A stretch of DNA of 64,000 nucleotides from Asaia bogorensis NBRC 16594 (GTDB taxonomy: Bacteria; Pseudomonadota; Alphaproteobacteria; Acetobacterales; Acetobacteraceae), in NCBI RefSeq assembly GCF_001547995.1, contig NZ_AP014690.1:1-64000 (forward strand), read 5' to 3'. A program made the translations under genes and the position numbers. A model generated the notes under the pieces. That model made no database searches. It was not told where the DNA came from and saw nothing but the letters and a program-made list of their open reading frames with translations. Position 1 is the first letter of the stretch; each line of letters opens with the position of its first letter. Positions 8,696 to 17,731 of this stretch are shown piece by piece.

Positions 8696-10483
8696 ATGAG
8701 ATTCCCCCGCTCCTCACGCCTCGCCCTGATGGGGCTTGGCTGCCTTCTTGCCTCGACAACGGCTCTCGCGGCCCCTACTGCGCCGTCGGACAACAAGGCG
8801 GCGGCCGCGTTCGATCGCCTTCTGGATGAGGAGTGGCAGTACGAGCTTAAAGACGCGCCTGAAATGGCGACGTCGATTGGCGATTACCGTTACAACGACC
8901 GCTGGAGCGATCTGTCCCTTGCCCATATCAAGGGGTCTGTGCCTGTTCTGACGGGCTTTCTGAAGAAGTTCGAGGCTATCGCGCCAGCGTCACTCGATGA
9001 CCAGCGACAGATCAGCCGTGCAATGATCATCCAGCAGATCCAGGACACGCTCGAAGGGATCCGTCTCAAGACCTATGAGATGCCGATCGACCAGATGAAT
9101 GGTGCCCAGCTGGAATATCCGGGTTTCGTTTCGAGCATCCCCTTCGACACCACGAAGCAGTATGAGGATTATCTTGCTCGCCTGCGCGCCATCCCCAAGG
9201 CGATCGATCAGGTGATCGCCCTGGCGCGTCTTGGCGAGAAAGACGGATTGATGCCGCCGCGCTTCCTCCTTGAGAAGGCCGAGCAGCAGGTGGAGCAGAT
9301 TGCAGCGCCGGCTGGCGAAAAGAGCCCGTTTGGCGAACCCGTCACGAAATTCCCGGCCGCTGTGCCTGCTGCCGATCAGGCGCGACTCCGCAAGGCTATT
9401 CTGACGGCGATCGATCATGATGTGCGCCCGGCCTATCAGCGCCTCGCGACCTTCATGAAGCAGGGCTACACGGCGCATGGCCGCGCTCAGGATGGTGTAT
9501 GGGCTCTCCCCGGTGGCGATGCGCTTTATCGCTACGACATCCGTACCCTGACCACCACCACCATGTCCCCCAAGGAAATCCATCAACTCGGGCTCGATCA
9601 GGTTGCCAGGATCGAGGGCGAAATGGGCGAGATCGCTCATAAGCTCGGCTTTGCCGACCTTGCAGCCCTGCGCGCTTCGGTAGCGAAGGATCCCAAGCTC
9701 TACGCAACGTCGCGCGAGCAGATCATCGATCTGTACTGCAAGTATATCGCGCAGATGGAGCCCGCCCTTACCCGCGATTTCGACAAGATCCCGACCACGA
9801 AGCTGGAAGTACGCCCCGTCGAGCGCTATCGCGAGGCTGAGGCTGCCGGTGCCGAATACCATCAGGGAACGCCCGATGGTTCACGCCCCGGCATCGTGTT
9901 CGTCAACACCGGCGATTTCGCCAAGCGCGATATCTACACGATCGAGGATACCGCCTATCATGAGGGTGTTCCGGGTCATCACTTCCAGATCTCCACCGCT
10001 CAATCCCTGCCGCTGCCGCCTTTTCGCCAGCAGGGCTCCTATAACGCCTATATCGAGGGCTGGGCGCTGTACGCCGAGGGTCTCGGCAAGGAGCTGGGCT
10101 TTTACAAGGATCTCTACAGCGATTATGGCCGCCTGAATGGCGAGCTGCTGCGTGCTGATCGTCTGGTGCTTGATACCGGTGTGCATGACCTGCACTGGAC
10201 CCGCGCCCAGATGCTGGAATTCTTCCATGCCCATCCGCCCACCAGCGAGCCGGACATGCAGGCCGAGACCGACCGTTACATTGCCTGGCCCGGTCAGGCA
10301 CTGGGTTACATGCTGGGCCAGCAGACCATTCTCCGTCTGCGCGAAAAGGCAAAGACTGTACTGGGACCGAAATTCGACATCCGCAAGTTCCACGATGTCG
10401 TTCTCTCTGGTGGTGCCCTGCCGCTCAACCTCCTTGCCGACCGGGTGGATGCCTGGATCAAGACAGTGAAGAGCGAAAAGTAA
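8696..10483 (+). CDS. Secreted DUF885 family protein (putative zinc peptidase)
   Basis: A 595-residue exported protein of the DUF885 family. The signal peptide covers roughly residues 1-25 and ends LASTTALAAPT. The core motif YHEGVPGHHFQ near residue 420 resembles a HExxxH zinc-binding helix. It is followed by QGSYNAYIEGWALYAE, whose Glu is a likely third ligand, as in the M2/M3-like metallopeptidase fold. The substrate is unknown. Downstream, two hairpins without a T-tract occupy 10522-10541 and 10559-10583. It lies 50 bases behind the efflux operon on the same strand and could be read through from it, although its role need not be related. Confidence 0.82.
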   Translation: MRFPRSSRLALMGLGCLLASTTALAAPTAPSDNKAAAAFDRLLDEEWQYELKDAPEMATSIGDYRYNDRWSDLSLAHIKGSVPVLTGFLKKFEAIAPASLDDQRQISRAMIIQQIQDTLEGIRLKTYEMPIDQMNGAQLEYPGFVSSIPFDTTKQYEDYLARLRAIPKAIDQVIALARLGEKDGLMPPRFLLEKAEQQVEQIAAPAGEKSPFGEPVTKFPAAVPAADQARLRKAILTAIDHDVRPAYQRLATFMKQGYTAHGRAQDGVWALPGGDALYRYDIRTLTTTTMSPKEIHQLGLDQVARIEGEMGEIAHKLGFADLAALRASVAKDPKLYATSREQIIDLYCKYIAQMEPALTRDFDKIPTTKLEVRPVERYREAEAAGAEYHQGTPDGSRPGIVFVNTGDFAKRDIYTIEDTAYHEGVPGHHFQISTAQSLPLPPFRQQGSYNAYIEGWALYAEGLGKELGFYKDLYSDYGRLNGELLRADRLVLDTGVHDLHWTRAQMLEFFHAHPPTSEPDMQAETDRYIAWPGQALGYMLGQQTILRLREKAKTVLGPKFDIRKFHDVVLSGGALPLNLLADRVDAWIKTVKSEK

Positions 10484-10684
10484 GACCTGGGAGGCGCGGG
10501 CACTCGCCTCGATAGTGGATGGTCGTTCTTGTAAGAGCGACGCTGGACGAGCAGGGATGAGGGCAGGGTAGAGCCTTGCCCTCATTCCTGAATGCTTTGA
10601 TCCGTAGGGCTGCTTTCAAAAAAAGGATCTTTCGGGATTTCTGTCGTTTCCAGAAGGGCGGGAAACGGGCAGGATCGGGAGGAT

Positions 10685-12082
10685 ATGTCTTTGACTGCTC
10701 CTTCCCCCGCCAAGAGATCTCCTGATGCATCAACGGTTCAGGATTCGGAACCTGCGGTTAATCTGAAGGCCACCCGACCCGCGCGTTTCGTTCATGGCAG
10801 CATCATGCGCCATGTCATCGTGATGGCGGGCACAGGGGCTATCGGACTGATGGCCGTCTTTGCGGTCGATCTGCTCAATTTCTGGTATATCTCGCATCTG
10901 CATGACCCGGCCCTGACTGCGGCAATCGGTTTTGCCGCTGCGCTGGGCTATGTTCAGGTGGCGGTGTCGATTGGCATGACTATCGGGCTGGGGGCAGTCA
11001 TTGGCCGTCTCATCGGCGCGCGCCGGATCATCAGGGCGCGGCGGTTTGCCTCGGCGTTCATGGTCGTCATGATCGCGGTGACGGCCGTGCTGGGCTGTCT
11101 GACAGCGGTTTTCGCCTCGGCGTTTCTGGCCCTGCTGGGTGCACGCGGGGAGGCTTTGGCGCAGGCAACCGGATTCCTGCATCTGGTTTCACCATTCCTG
11201 CCCCTGGTCTGTTACGGCATGGCGCAATCGGCGTTGCTGCGCTGCGTGGGGGATGCCCGTCGCTCCATGCAGGTGACGCTGGTGGGCGCTTTTGTCTCGG
11301 CGATTCTCGACCCTATTCTGATTTTCGGGTTCCATATGGGGCTGACCGGGGCGGCGATCAGCACAATTCTCTCTCGCAGCGCCGTGGTGCTGTTTGGCTT
11401 CGTTAGCCTGCGTGAGCACCGTATGCTCGAATGGCCACGCCTATGGGCCATTGCTCCTGCAACGCGTCAGATCGGTGCTGTGGCCTTGCCTGCCATTGCG
11501 ACAAATCTGGCAACCCCTGTTGGCGGATTGTTCACCACCCATTTCATGTCCGGGTTCGGGCTGGAGGCAATCTCCGGGCAGGCGACGATCGATCGTATCG
11601 TGCCGGTCGCCTTCGCTTTCGTGTTTGCCCTGACCGGATCGGTCGGGCCGATCATGTCGCAGAACCTGGGGGCAGGGAAAAAAGACCGGGTGCGCGAGAC
11701 GCTTTATGCCTCGCTCAAGCTGACCGGACTTTGTGTTCTGCTCACCTGGGCCATTCTGGCTGCATTTCATACCCCTATCCTGCACCTGTTCGCCTCCAAG
11801 GGGGTAGCGATCCGGATTGTCACGCTGTTCTGCTGCTGGCTGGTGGCGAGTTACTTTTTTGTGGGGCTGCTGTTCGTCTCGAATACGGCCTTCAATAATC
11901 TGGGTCATCCGCTCTATTCGACCGCGTTCAATTGGGGCCGGGCGACACTGGGAACGATCCCGTTTGTCTGGATCGGATCGCATTATGGTCCGATCGGTAT
12001 TCTGGTCGGGCAGTCGCTGGGCGTGGTTCTGTTTGGCAGCTTTGCTGCGCTGACCGCCTTCAGGGTGATCAAAAGGATATGA
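10685..12082 (+). CDS. MATE family efflux transporter
   Basis: A multidrug and toxic compound extrusion protein of 465 residues with two repeats of six membrane helices. The first repeat begins after a polar N-terminus of about 40 residues (IMRHVIVMAGTGAIGLMAVF) and the second near KQIGAVALPAIATN. MATE-like features include VDLLNFWYISHL in TM1 and the FGFHMGLTGAAISTILSR region. The likely cofactor is a Na+ or H+ gradient. It is preceded by 200 bases of spacer and followed by the AT-rich segment, so it is probably transcribed alone. The substrate is unknown. Confidence 0.88.
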   Translation: MSLTAPSPAKRSPDASTVQDSEPAVNLKATRPARFVHGSIMRHVIVMAGTGAIGLMAVFAVDLLNFWYISHLHDPALTAAIGFAAALGYVQVAVSIGMTIGLGAVIGRLIGARRIIRARRFASAFMVVMIAVTAVLGCLTAVFASAFLALLGARGEALAQATGFLHLVSPFLPLVCYGMAQSALLRCVGDARRSMQVTLVGAFVSAILDPILIFGFHMGLTGAAISTILSRSAVVLFGFVSLREHRMLEWPRLWAIAPATRQIGAVALPAIATNLATPVGGLFTTHFMSGFGLEAISGQATIDRIVPVAFAFVFALTGSVGPIMSQNLGAGKKDRVRETLYASLKLTGLCVLLTWAILAAFHTPILHLFASKGVAIRIVTLFCCWLVASYFFVGLLFVSNTAFNNLGHPLYSTAFNWGRATLGTIPFVWIGSHYGPIGILVGQSLGVVLFGSFAALTAFRVIKRI

Positions 12083-12553
12083 ATGCCGAATGGCCATCAC
12101 GCGCTGTTGACCTCCGCGGGGGTAACTTCACGCGGGTTATTTCGATTGCCACAAGCGAGAAGTGGAGACGATCCCAGCAAGGATGATCCAAGACTAAAGT
12201 ATTGGAGTTATTAATTGCAAAGAAAATCAATAAAAATCATATGATCACCCATATATTGATTTATAAAACACAGGTAAATTCAGATATAATTCATCATACA
12301 AATATATAGATACAAATTTTATAAATAAATATGTTATATTTCTAAATATATAAGAATGTTTATTTGAATATATATTTCCTCATGACTTATGGCATACATT
12401 TGTTATAGATAAGCAATATGATGCCACTCTAGCGCATTTTGTTATATATATCATCTTTCCACACTGCCCCCTCAGATTGTAATCAGTAACCCTCGGCGTG
12501 GGGCAGATTGGCCCGAATGCTGCCTGTATTGAATGCTGTGACTGAGAGTAGCA
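12083..12553. other. AT-rich intergenic region upstream of the rhamnose operon
   Basis: No gene was found here. Roughly 12190-12450 is strikingly AT-rich compared with everything around it, with many ATAT, TTTATAAAT and AAATATATAAG runs. It ends about 100 bases before rfbB. Likely roles are a promoter/curved-DNA region for the rfb genes or a landing site for xenogeneic-silencer-type proteins. GAGAG lies just before the rfbB ATG. The base skew is seen; the role is inferred. Confidence 0.6.
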
Positions 12554-13609
12554 ATGCGTATATTATTGACAGGTGGGTGTGGTTTTATCGGATCTGCCGT
12601 GGTCAGGCATCTGATCCGTCAGACCTCACATGAAGTCCTCAACGTGGATTGCATGACCTATGCGGCCTCGGAAGAGACCGTGGGCGAGGTCGCGGCGGAC
12701 CCGCGTTATCGTCATGCGGCTGTCAATATCGTCAATGGTGTCGAGCTTCAGAAGCTGTTTGACGAGTATCGTCCTGATGCCGTCATGCATCTGGCAGCCG
12801 AAAGCCATGTCGATCGCTCCATCGACGGACCTGGCGTGTTTGTCGAGACGAACGTAACGGGCACCTATGCGCTGCTCGAGGCTGCCCGTCGCTACTGGCA
12901 GACCCTTGATGCCGCAGGGCAGAAGGCCTTTCGCTTTCATCACATCTCGACCGACGAAGTCTTTGGGCATCTCGAGCTCGATGATCCGCCGTTCACCGAG
13001 ACGACCCCCTACGATCCGCGCAGCCCGTATTCGGCATCCAAGGCTGCTTCGGACCATCTCGTGCGCGCATGGTATCACACCTATGGGCTGCCGACCTTCG
13101 TGACGAACACCACGAATAACTACGGCGTCTGGCATTTTCCCGAGAAGCTCATCCCGCTGGTGACGATCAACGCGCTCGAGGGCAAGGAATTGCCCGTCTA
13201 TGGCAAGGGCGAGAACATTCGTGACTGGTTGTTTGTCGAGGATCACGCTGAGGCACTGGTCAAGGCCGTCGAACAGGGCCAGCCAGGCGAGACCTATGCC
13301 ATTGGTGCCCGTCAGCCGCGCACCAATCTCGATGTCGTCAAAACCATCTGCGCCGTACTCGACGAGCTGTCGCCCGATCCGGCAGGTCCGCGCGAGCGTC
13401 TGATCCGTTTTGTGACGGATCGACCCGGCCATGATTTCCGCTACGAGATCGACCCCAGCCACGCCGAGAAGGCTCTGGACTGGAAGGCCAAGCACGATTT
13501 CGAAACGGGTATCCGCCGCACGGTTCAATGGTACCTTGATAACCGCAACTGGTGGGAAGGCATTCGCGCCCGCCGCTACACCGGACAGAGACTGGGAACA
13601 AAAGCATGA
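12554..13609 (+). CDS. rfbB: dTDP-glucose 4,6-dehydratase
   Basis: Converts dTDP-D-glucose to dTDP-4-keto-6-deoxy-D-glucose, the second step of dTDP-L-rhamnose synthesis. It has 351 residues, normal for the family. The NAD-binding motif is [10 protein letters not shown] (residues 7-16). HISTDEVFG carries the catalytic Thr-Asp-Glu, and [15 protein letters not shown] carries the Tyr/Lys pair. It is the first gene of a tight operon; its stop overlaps the rfbA start by four bases (ATGA at 13606). Expression presumably depends on the AT-rich upstream region. Confidence 0.96.
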   Translation: MRILLTGGCGFIGSAVVRHLIRQTSHEVLNVDCMTYAASEETVGEVAADPRYRHAAVNIVNGVELQKLFDEYRPDAVMHLAAESHVDRSIDGPGVFVETNVTGTYALLEAARRYWQTLDAAGQKAFRFHHISTDEVFGHLELDDPPFTETTPYDPRSPYSASKAASDHLVRAWYHTYGLPTFVTNTTNNYGVWHFPEKLIPLVTINALEGKELPVYGKGENIRDWLFVEDHAEALVKAVEQGQPGETYAIGARQPRTNLDVVKTICAVLDELSPDPAGPRERLIRFVTDRPGHDFRYEIDPSHAEKALDWKAKHDFETGIRRTVQWYLDNRNWWEGIRARRYTGQRLGTKA

Positions 13610-14517
13610 ACGCCATCGCTGCATCCAAGCCGATGAAGGGCATTCTTCTGGCCGGTGGATCGGGCACGCGCCTGCATCCCATGACGCTGGCGACCTCGAA
13701 GCAGCTCCTGCCGGTTTATGACAAGCCGATGATCTATTATCCGCTGACCACGCTCATGCTGGCTGGCATTCAGGATATCATGATCATCTCCACGCCCCAT
13801 GACCTGCCGCAGTTCAAGCGCCTGCTTGGCGATGGGTCGCAGTTCGGCGTGCGTTTCGAGTATCGCGAGCAACCCTCTCCGGACGGTCTGGCCCAGGCCT
13901 TCCTCATTGCAGAAGACTGGATCGACGGCTCGCCCTGCGCTCTGGCGCTGGGTGACAACCTGATCTTTGCTGATCATCTGGGTGTGCTGCTGCGTGCGGC
14001 GGCGTCTCGCCCCGAAGGGGCGACGGTTTTCGCCTATCAGGTGCGCGACCCCGAGCGTTATGGCGTGGTCAGCTTCGATGAGAGCGGCCGTGCCCTCGGC
14101 ATTGTCGAGAAGCCTACTGAACCTGAGTCGAACTGGGCTGTGACCGGTCTCTATTTCTACGACCATCGCGTTGTGGAATTCGCCAAGAAGGTCAAGCCGA
14201 GCCCGCGCGGTGAACTCGAGATTACCGATCTGAACCAGATGTATCTGGAAGAAGGCACATTGCAGGTCGATCGTCTGGGTCGTGGCTGTGCATGGCTTGA
14301 TGCCGGAATGCCGGACAGCCTGATGCAGGCAGGTCTGTTCGTTCAGACAATCCAGTCCCGTCAGGGCATGCTGGTTGGCTCACCGACCGAAGTCGCCTAT
14401 CGCATGGGCTTCATCGATCGCGAACAGCTCCTGATCCAGGGCAACGCGAAGAAGAAGACCGAGCTAGGCCGTATGCTGCTTGAGCTGGCAAACCAGTCTC
14501 ATTCAGGCCGCAACTAG
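13606..14517 (+). CDS. rfbA: Glucose-1-phosphate thymidylyltransferase
   Basis: Makes dTDP-glucose from dTTP and glucose-1-phosphate, the first step of the rhamnose pathway. It has 303 residues. The nucleotide-binding signature [16 protein letters not shown] is at residues 11-26, followed by [24 protein letters not shown] and [19 protein letters not shown] mark the sugar-binding half. The start at 13606 (MNAIAASKP) is chosen because it overlaps the rfbB stop; a longer in-frame reading would run deep into rfbB. Confidence 0.96.
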   Translation: MNAIAASKPMKGILLAGGSGTRLHPMTLATSKQLLPVYDKPMIYYPLTTLMLAGIQDIMIISTPHDLPQFKRLLGDGSQFGVRFEYREQPSPDGLAQAFLIAEDWIDGSPCALALGDNLIFADHLGVLLRAAASRPEGATVFAYQVRDPERYGVVSFDESGRALGIVEKPTEPESNWAVTGLYFYDHRVVEFAKKVKPSPRGELEITDLNQMYLEEGTLQVDRLGRGCAWLDAGMPDSLMQAGLFVQTIQSRQGMLVGSPTEVAYRMGFIDREQLLIQGNAKKKTELGRMLLELANQSHSGRN

Positions 14518-14527
14518 GAGCAGGTTC

Positions 14528-15088
14528 ATGAAAGTCGAACGTCTCGCCATTCCTGACGTCATCCTCGTCACGCCGCAGCGCTTCAGCGATTCACGCGGGT
14601 TCTTCTCGGAAACCTACAACCATCAGAAGATGGTCGAGGCCGGGATCGACCTGACTTTCGTACAGGACAATCAGAGCCTTTCCGTTCAGAAGGGCGTCGT
14701 GCGCGGCCTGCATTGCCAGGTTGCGCCTTATGTTCAGGGCAAGCTCGTGCGTTGCACCAAGGGCGCGATCTGGGACGTGGCAATTGATGCCCGCACCGGC
14801 TCGCCCACCTACGGCAAGTGGGTTGCAGCGGAATTGTCAGAGGAAAACTGGTCGCAGCTCTGGGTGCCGCCGGGCTTCCTGCATGGGTTCGTGACCCTGC
14901 AGGAAAACACCGAGGTTCAGTACAAGTGCACGTCGCTTTACGACAAGGCGTCGGAACGCGCGGTTATCTGGAACTGCCCGCATCTGGGCATTGACTGGCC
15001 AATCAGCGCAGATGAGGTTGTTCTGTCCGACAAGGATCAGGTTGCGCCCCATTTCACTGAAGCCAAGGGATGGTTCCAGTATTCATGA
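14528..15088 (+). CDS. rfbC: dTDP-4-dehydrorhamnose 3,5-epimerase
   Basis: The cupin-fold epimerase acting third in dTDP-L-rhamnose synthesis, 186 residues. Typical motifs are FSETYN, FVQDNQSLS and VVRGLHCQ, whose His is catalytic, and LWVPPGFLHGFVTL. GGAGCAGG lies about five bases before the ATG at 14528, ten bases after rfbA. The stop overlaps the rfbD start by four bases. Confidence 0.96.
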   Translation: MKVERLAIPDVILVTPQRFSDSRGFFSETYNHQKMVEAGIDLTFVQDNQSLSVQKGVVRGLHCQVAPYVQGKLVRCTKGAIWDVAIDARTGSPTYGKWVAAELSEENWSQLWVPPGFLHGFVTLQENTEVQYKCTSLYDKASERAVIWNCPHLGIDWPISADEVVLSDKDQVAPHFTEAKGWFQYS

Positions 15089-15987
15089 GCACGGCATCTA
15101 GAAAAACGATCCTTGTCACGGGTGGGCAAGGTCAGCTCGCTACGTCGCTGAAGACCCTTGGCGGAGATCGTGTGATCGTTGTCGGTCGTCCCGAATTCGA
15201 TCTCGCCAACCCGGAGACCATGGCAGCGACGCTGGCGCGTTACACGCCCGCTCTGGTGGTGAATGCGGCCGCCTGGACGGCTGTGGATCTGGCGGAAAGC
15301 GAGATCGCGGGCGCAGAAGCTGCCAACGAGACCGGTCCGGCTGAGCTGGCACGTCTCTGCGCGGCGCAGGACATGCCGCTCATTCATGTCTCGACCGATT
15401 ATGTGTATGCCGGTGACAAGGGCTCGCCCTATGTCGAAACCGACCCTGTCACGCCACAGACGGTTTACGGTCGCACCAAGGCGGCAGGTGAGCAGGCCGT
15501 GCTGAAGGCGCAGCCGAAGAGCGTGATCCTGCGTACGGCCTGGGTTTATTCCGGGCATTGCAAGAACTTCGTGCGGACCATGGTCAATGCCGGGGCGAAG
15601 AACACGCATCTGAAGGTTGTGGGCGATCAGTATGGTTGCCCCACCAATGCCGATGATCTGGCCAACGCCATTCTGGGCATTGCGGACCAGATCAAGGCCG
15701 GTTGGCAGGACAGGTTTGCCGGCATCTATCATGCCTGTGGCACAGGTGAGACAAGCTGGCACGGACTGGCGGTGGCTGCTCTTGAAGAGGCCGTGCGTCA
15801 TGGTCAGACCATGCCGGTCGAGGTGACCGCCATCCGTACGCAGGACTGGCCTACCCCGGCCAAGCGCCCGCAGGATTCACGCCTTGATTGCAGCAAGCTC
15901 GAACAGGTCTTTGGTATCCGCCTGCCTGACTGGCGCGATGGCGTTGCCCGCGCTGTGGACGAGCATTTTGCGGCGCAGTCGGCCTGA
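15085..15987 (+). CDS. rfbD: dTDP-4-dehydrorhamnose reductase
   Basis: The final step to dTDP-L-rhamnose, 300 residues. The Rossmann motif is ILVTGGQGQLATSL, the catalytic region is HVSTDYVYAGDKGSPYVE, and YGRTKAAGEQAV carries the Tyr/Lys pair. The start at 15085 overlaps the rfbC stop (ATGA); an in-frame ATG 15 bases upstream lies inside rfbC and is less likely. The glycosyltransferase gene starts two bases after the stop. Confidence 0.95.
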   Translation: MSTASRKTILVTGGQGQLATSLKTLGGDRVIVVGRPEFDLANPETMAATLARYTPALVVNAAAWTAVDLAESEIAGAEAANETGPAELARLCAAQDMPLIHVSTDYVYAGDKGSPYVETDPVTPQTVYGRTKAAGEQAVLKAQPKSVILRTAWVYSGHCKNFVRTMVNAGAKNTHLKVVGDQYGCPTNADDLANAILGIADQIKAGWQDRFAGIYHACGTGETSWHGLAVAALEEAVRHGQTMPVEVTAIRTQDWPTPAKRPQDSRLDCSKLEQVFGIRLPDWRDGVARAVDEHFAAQSA

Positions 15988-15989
15988 GC

Positions 15990-17009
15990 GTGGCGCGGGA
16001 CAATAGTGTTCTGACCTCACCACCGCATCTTTATGCGGTGGGGGGGCGTGATACGGAGCGGGCGGCCTCGGTGCCGCCCGTTGCGATTCTGTTGTCCGTC
16101 TATAATGGTGAGGCGTTTCTCAACCAGCAACTCGACAGCTTTCTGGCACAGACAGAAAGCAACTGGTGCCTCTACTGGCGTGACGATGGCTCTCAAGATG
16201 CCTCACGCGCCATCATGCTCTCCTTTCAGGAGCATCGTGGTCAGGGGCGCTGCATTGAGATTGACGTTGAACCCGGCAATATCGGCGTTGCCCTTTCCTA
16301 CGCGCTTCTGCTTGATGCGGCACCTCCGGATGCGCTGATCGCATTTGCAGATCAGGACGACGTCTGGGTTCCCGAGAAACTGCAATGGGGCCGTCAGGCC
16401 CTAAGCGGCTGCGAGGGGCCTGCCCTTTATTGTGCGCGCCAGTTTCTGACCGATGAGTCTCTTACGGTTTTGGGACCTTCGCTACCGCTTCGCCGTCAGC
16501 CTGATTTTCGTACGGCTCTCATCCAGAATCTGGCCACGGGCCATACTGTCCTGCTCAACCCTGCGGCGGCTGCGCTGATACGTTCCACCCTGCCACCCAA
16601 AGGCATACTCCATGACTGGTGGAGCTACGCCCTCGTTCTGGGTATGGGAGGACAATTCATCTTCGATGAGCGCTGTGTGGCGCTTTACCGGCAGCATCGT
16701 CGCAATGCAGTCGGGGTCGAACGCTCAATCCTGACTCGTGGCCTGCGTGCCATTCGGCGCGGCCCCACATCGTTCATGGCTCTTCATGTCGCGCTGATGA
16801 CGCACCTTCTGCAACCCGATCTCTCGGTACATCTCAAGCCGGAATCACGGGCATTTCTTCTGCGTTTGCGCGAGGCGCTGGGCGGCGGCATCAGGGAGCG
16901 ACTGCGTTTTTTGATCAGGGAACGCGGCTTTGTGCGCCAGCGTATGGCCGAGACGTGGCTGTTCCGGCTGTGGTTCCTGCTTTACGGCAATTCCAGTCCG
17001 AAAGCCTGA
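15990..17009 (+). CDS. Glycosyltransferase family 2 (probable rhamnosyltransferase)
   Basis: A 339-residue GT-A fold transferase. VAILLSVYNGEAFLNQQLDS opens the nucleotide-binding half, WRDDGSQDAS gives the first Asp pair, and FADQDDVWVPEKL carries the DxD-type metal site. It starts with GTG at 15990, two bases after rfbD, so it is very likely co-translated with the rhamnose genes. That context and the LSVYNGE type suggest transfer of L-rhamnose onto a cell-surface glycan. Its 3' end overlaps the convergent pseudouridine synthase gene by 28 bases. Confidence 0.85.
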   Translation: MARDNSVLTSPPHLYAVGGRDTERAASVPPVAILLSVYNGEAFLNQQLDSFLAQTESNWCLYWRDDGSQDASRAIMLSFQEHRGQGRCIEIDVEPGNIGVALSYALLLDAAPPDALIAFADQDDVWVPEKLQWGRQALSGCEGPALYCARQFLTDESLTVLGPSLPLRRQPDFRTALIQNLATGHTVLLNPAAAALIRSTLPPKGILHDWWSYALVLGMGGQFIFDERCVALYRQHRRNAVGVERSILTRGLRAIRRGPTSFMALHVALMTHLLQPDLSVHLKPESRAFLLRLREALGGGIRERLRFLIRERGFVRQRMAETWLFRLWFLLYGNSSPKA

Positions 17010-17671
17010 CAGCTCTCGCGTATGAAACCAGGAGGGGTTGCCCGCGCACTCACCTGATCATCACGCAAAGACAGATCGAGCGAGCGGCTCATGAGGTGCA
17101 GGGCACCCTGTCCGCCGCCATAGCGTTCATCACCCAGAATGGGGCAACCCAGCAGCGCACAATGGACGCGCGCCTGGTGAGTACGCCCTGTCAGCAGGGT
17201 CAGTTCAAGAAGGGCATGCGTCCTGCCACGGGACAGAACCCGCCATGAGGTGCGGGCGCTTTGTCCTTCGGGGTATGTTTCCATATGCCAGCCAGCCTGC
17301 GTACTCACCTTGCGCAGGGGAGCGTCGATCAGACCTTCATTCTCCGTCGGACCGCGATGGACGACCGCCCAGTAGGTCTTGCGGACGTTGCCTGAGGCAA
17401 AGAGCGCCTGTGCCTCCACAAGGGCCTGCTTGCGCAGGGCAATCATCAGACAGCCGGAGGTGTCTGTATCGAGGCGGTGAACCAGCCACGGGCCATCCTT
17501 GCGACGCGACAGCAGGGGAAAAAGCGCCTCGACAGAATGGCGTGCCTTGGGCCCTGGATGGACCGGAAGCCCGGCAGGTTTGTCGATCACGACCAGGCGC
17601 GGGCTCTCATAAAGAACCGGATAGGGAAAGCGGTCGCTTATCGCATGGTCGGTCATCGGGCGGTCAGGCAT
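16982..17671 (-). CDS. RluA family RNA pseudouridine synthase
   Basis: Isomerises uridine to pseudouridine in rRNA or tRNA, 229 residues. The catalytic element HRLDTDTSGCLMIA (RLDxxTSG, nucleophilic Asp) is near residue 69. The other RluA elements VIDKPAGLPVHPG and LTGRTHQARVHCALLGCPILGD are present. There is no N-terminal S4 domain, so it belongs to the short RluA-type group. It is convergent with the glycosyltransferase and runs downstream of ftsK on the same strand. The exact RNA target cannot be set. Confidence 0.9.
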   Translation of the reverse strand: MPDRPMTDHAISDRFPYPVLYESPRLVVIDKPAGLPVHPGPKARHSVEALFPLLSRRKDGPWLVHRLDTDTSGCLMIALRKQALVEAQALFASGNVRKTYWAVVHRGPTENEGLIDAPLRKVSTQAGWHMETYPEGQSARTSWRVLSRGRTHALLELTLLTGRTHQARVHCALLGCPILGDERYGGGQGALHLMSRSLDLSLRDDQVSARATPPGFIRESCQAFGLELP

Positions 17672-17731
17672 TGGGGCGGTCAGTCATCGTACAGGCTGGG
17701 CATGAGACGGTGTCAGGGCAGGGGAGGGGGG

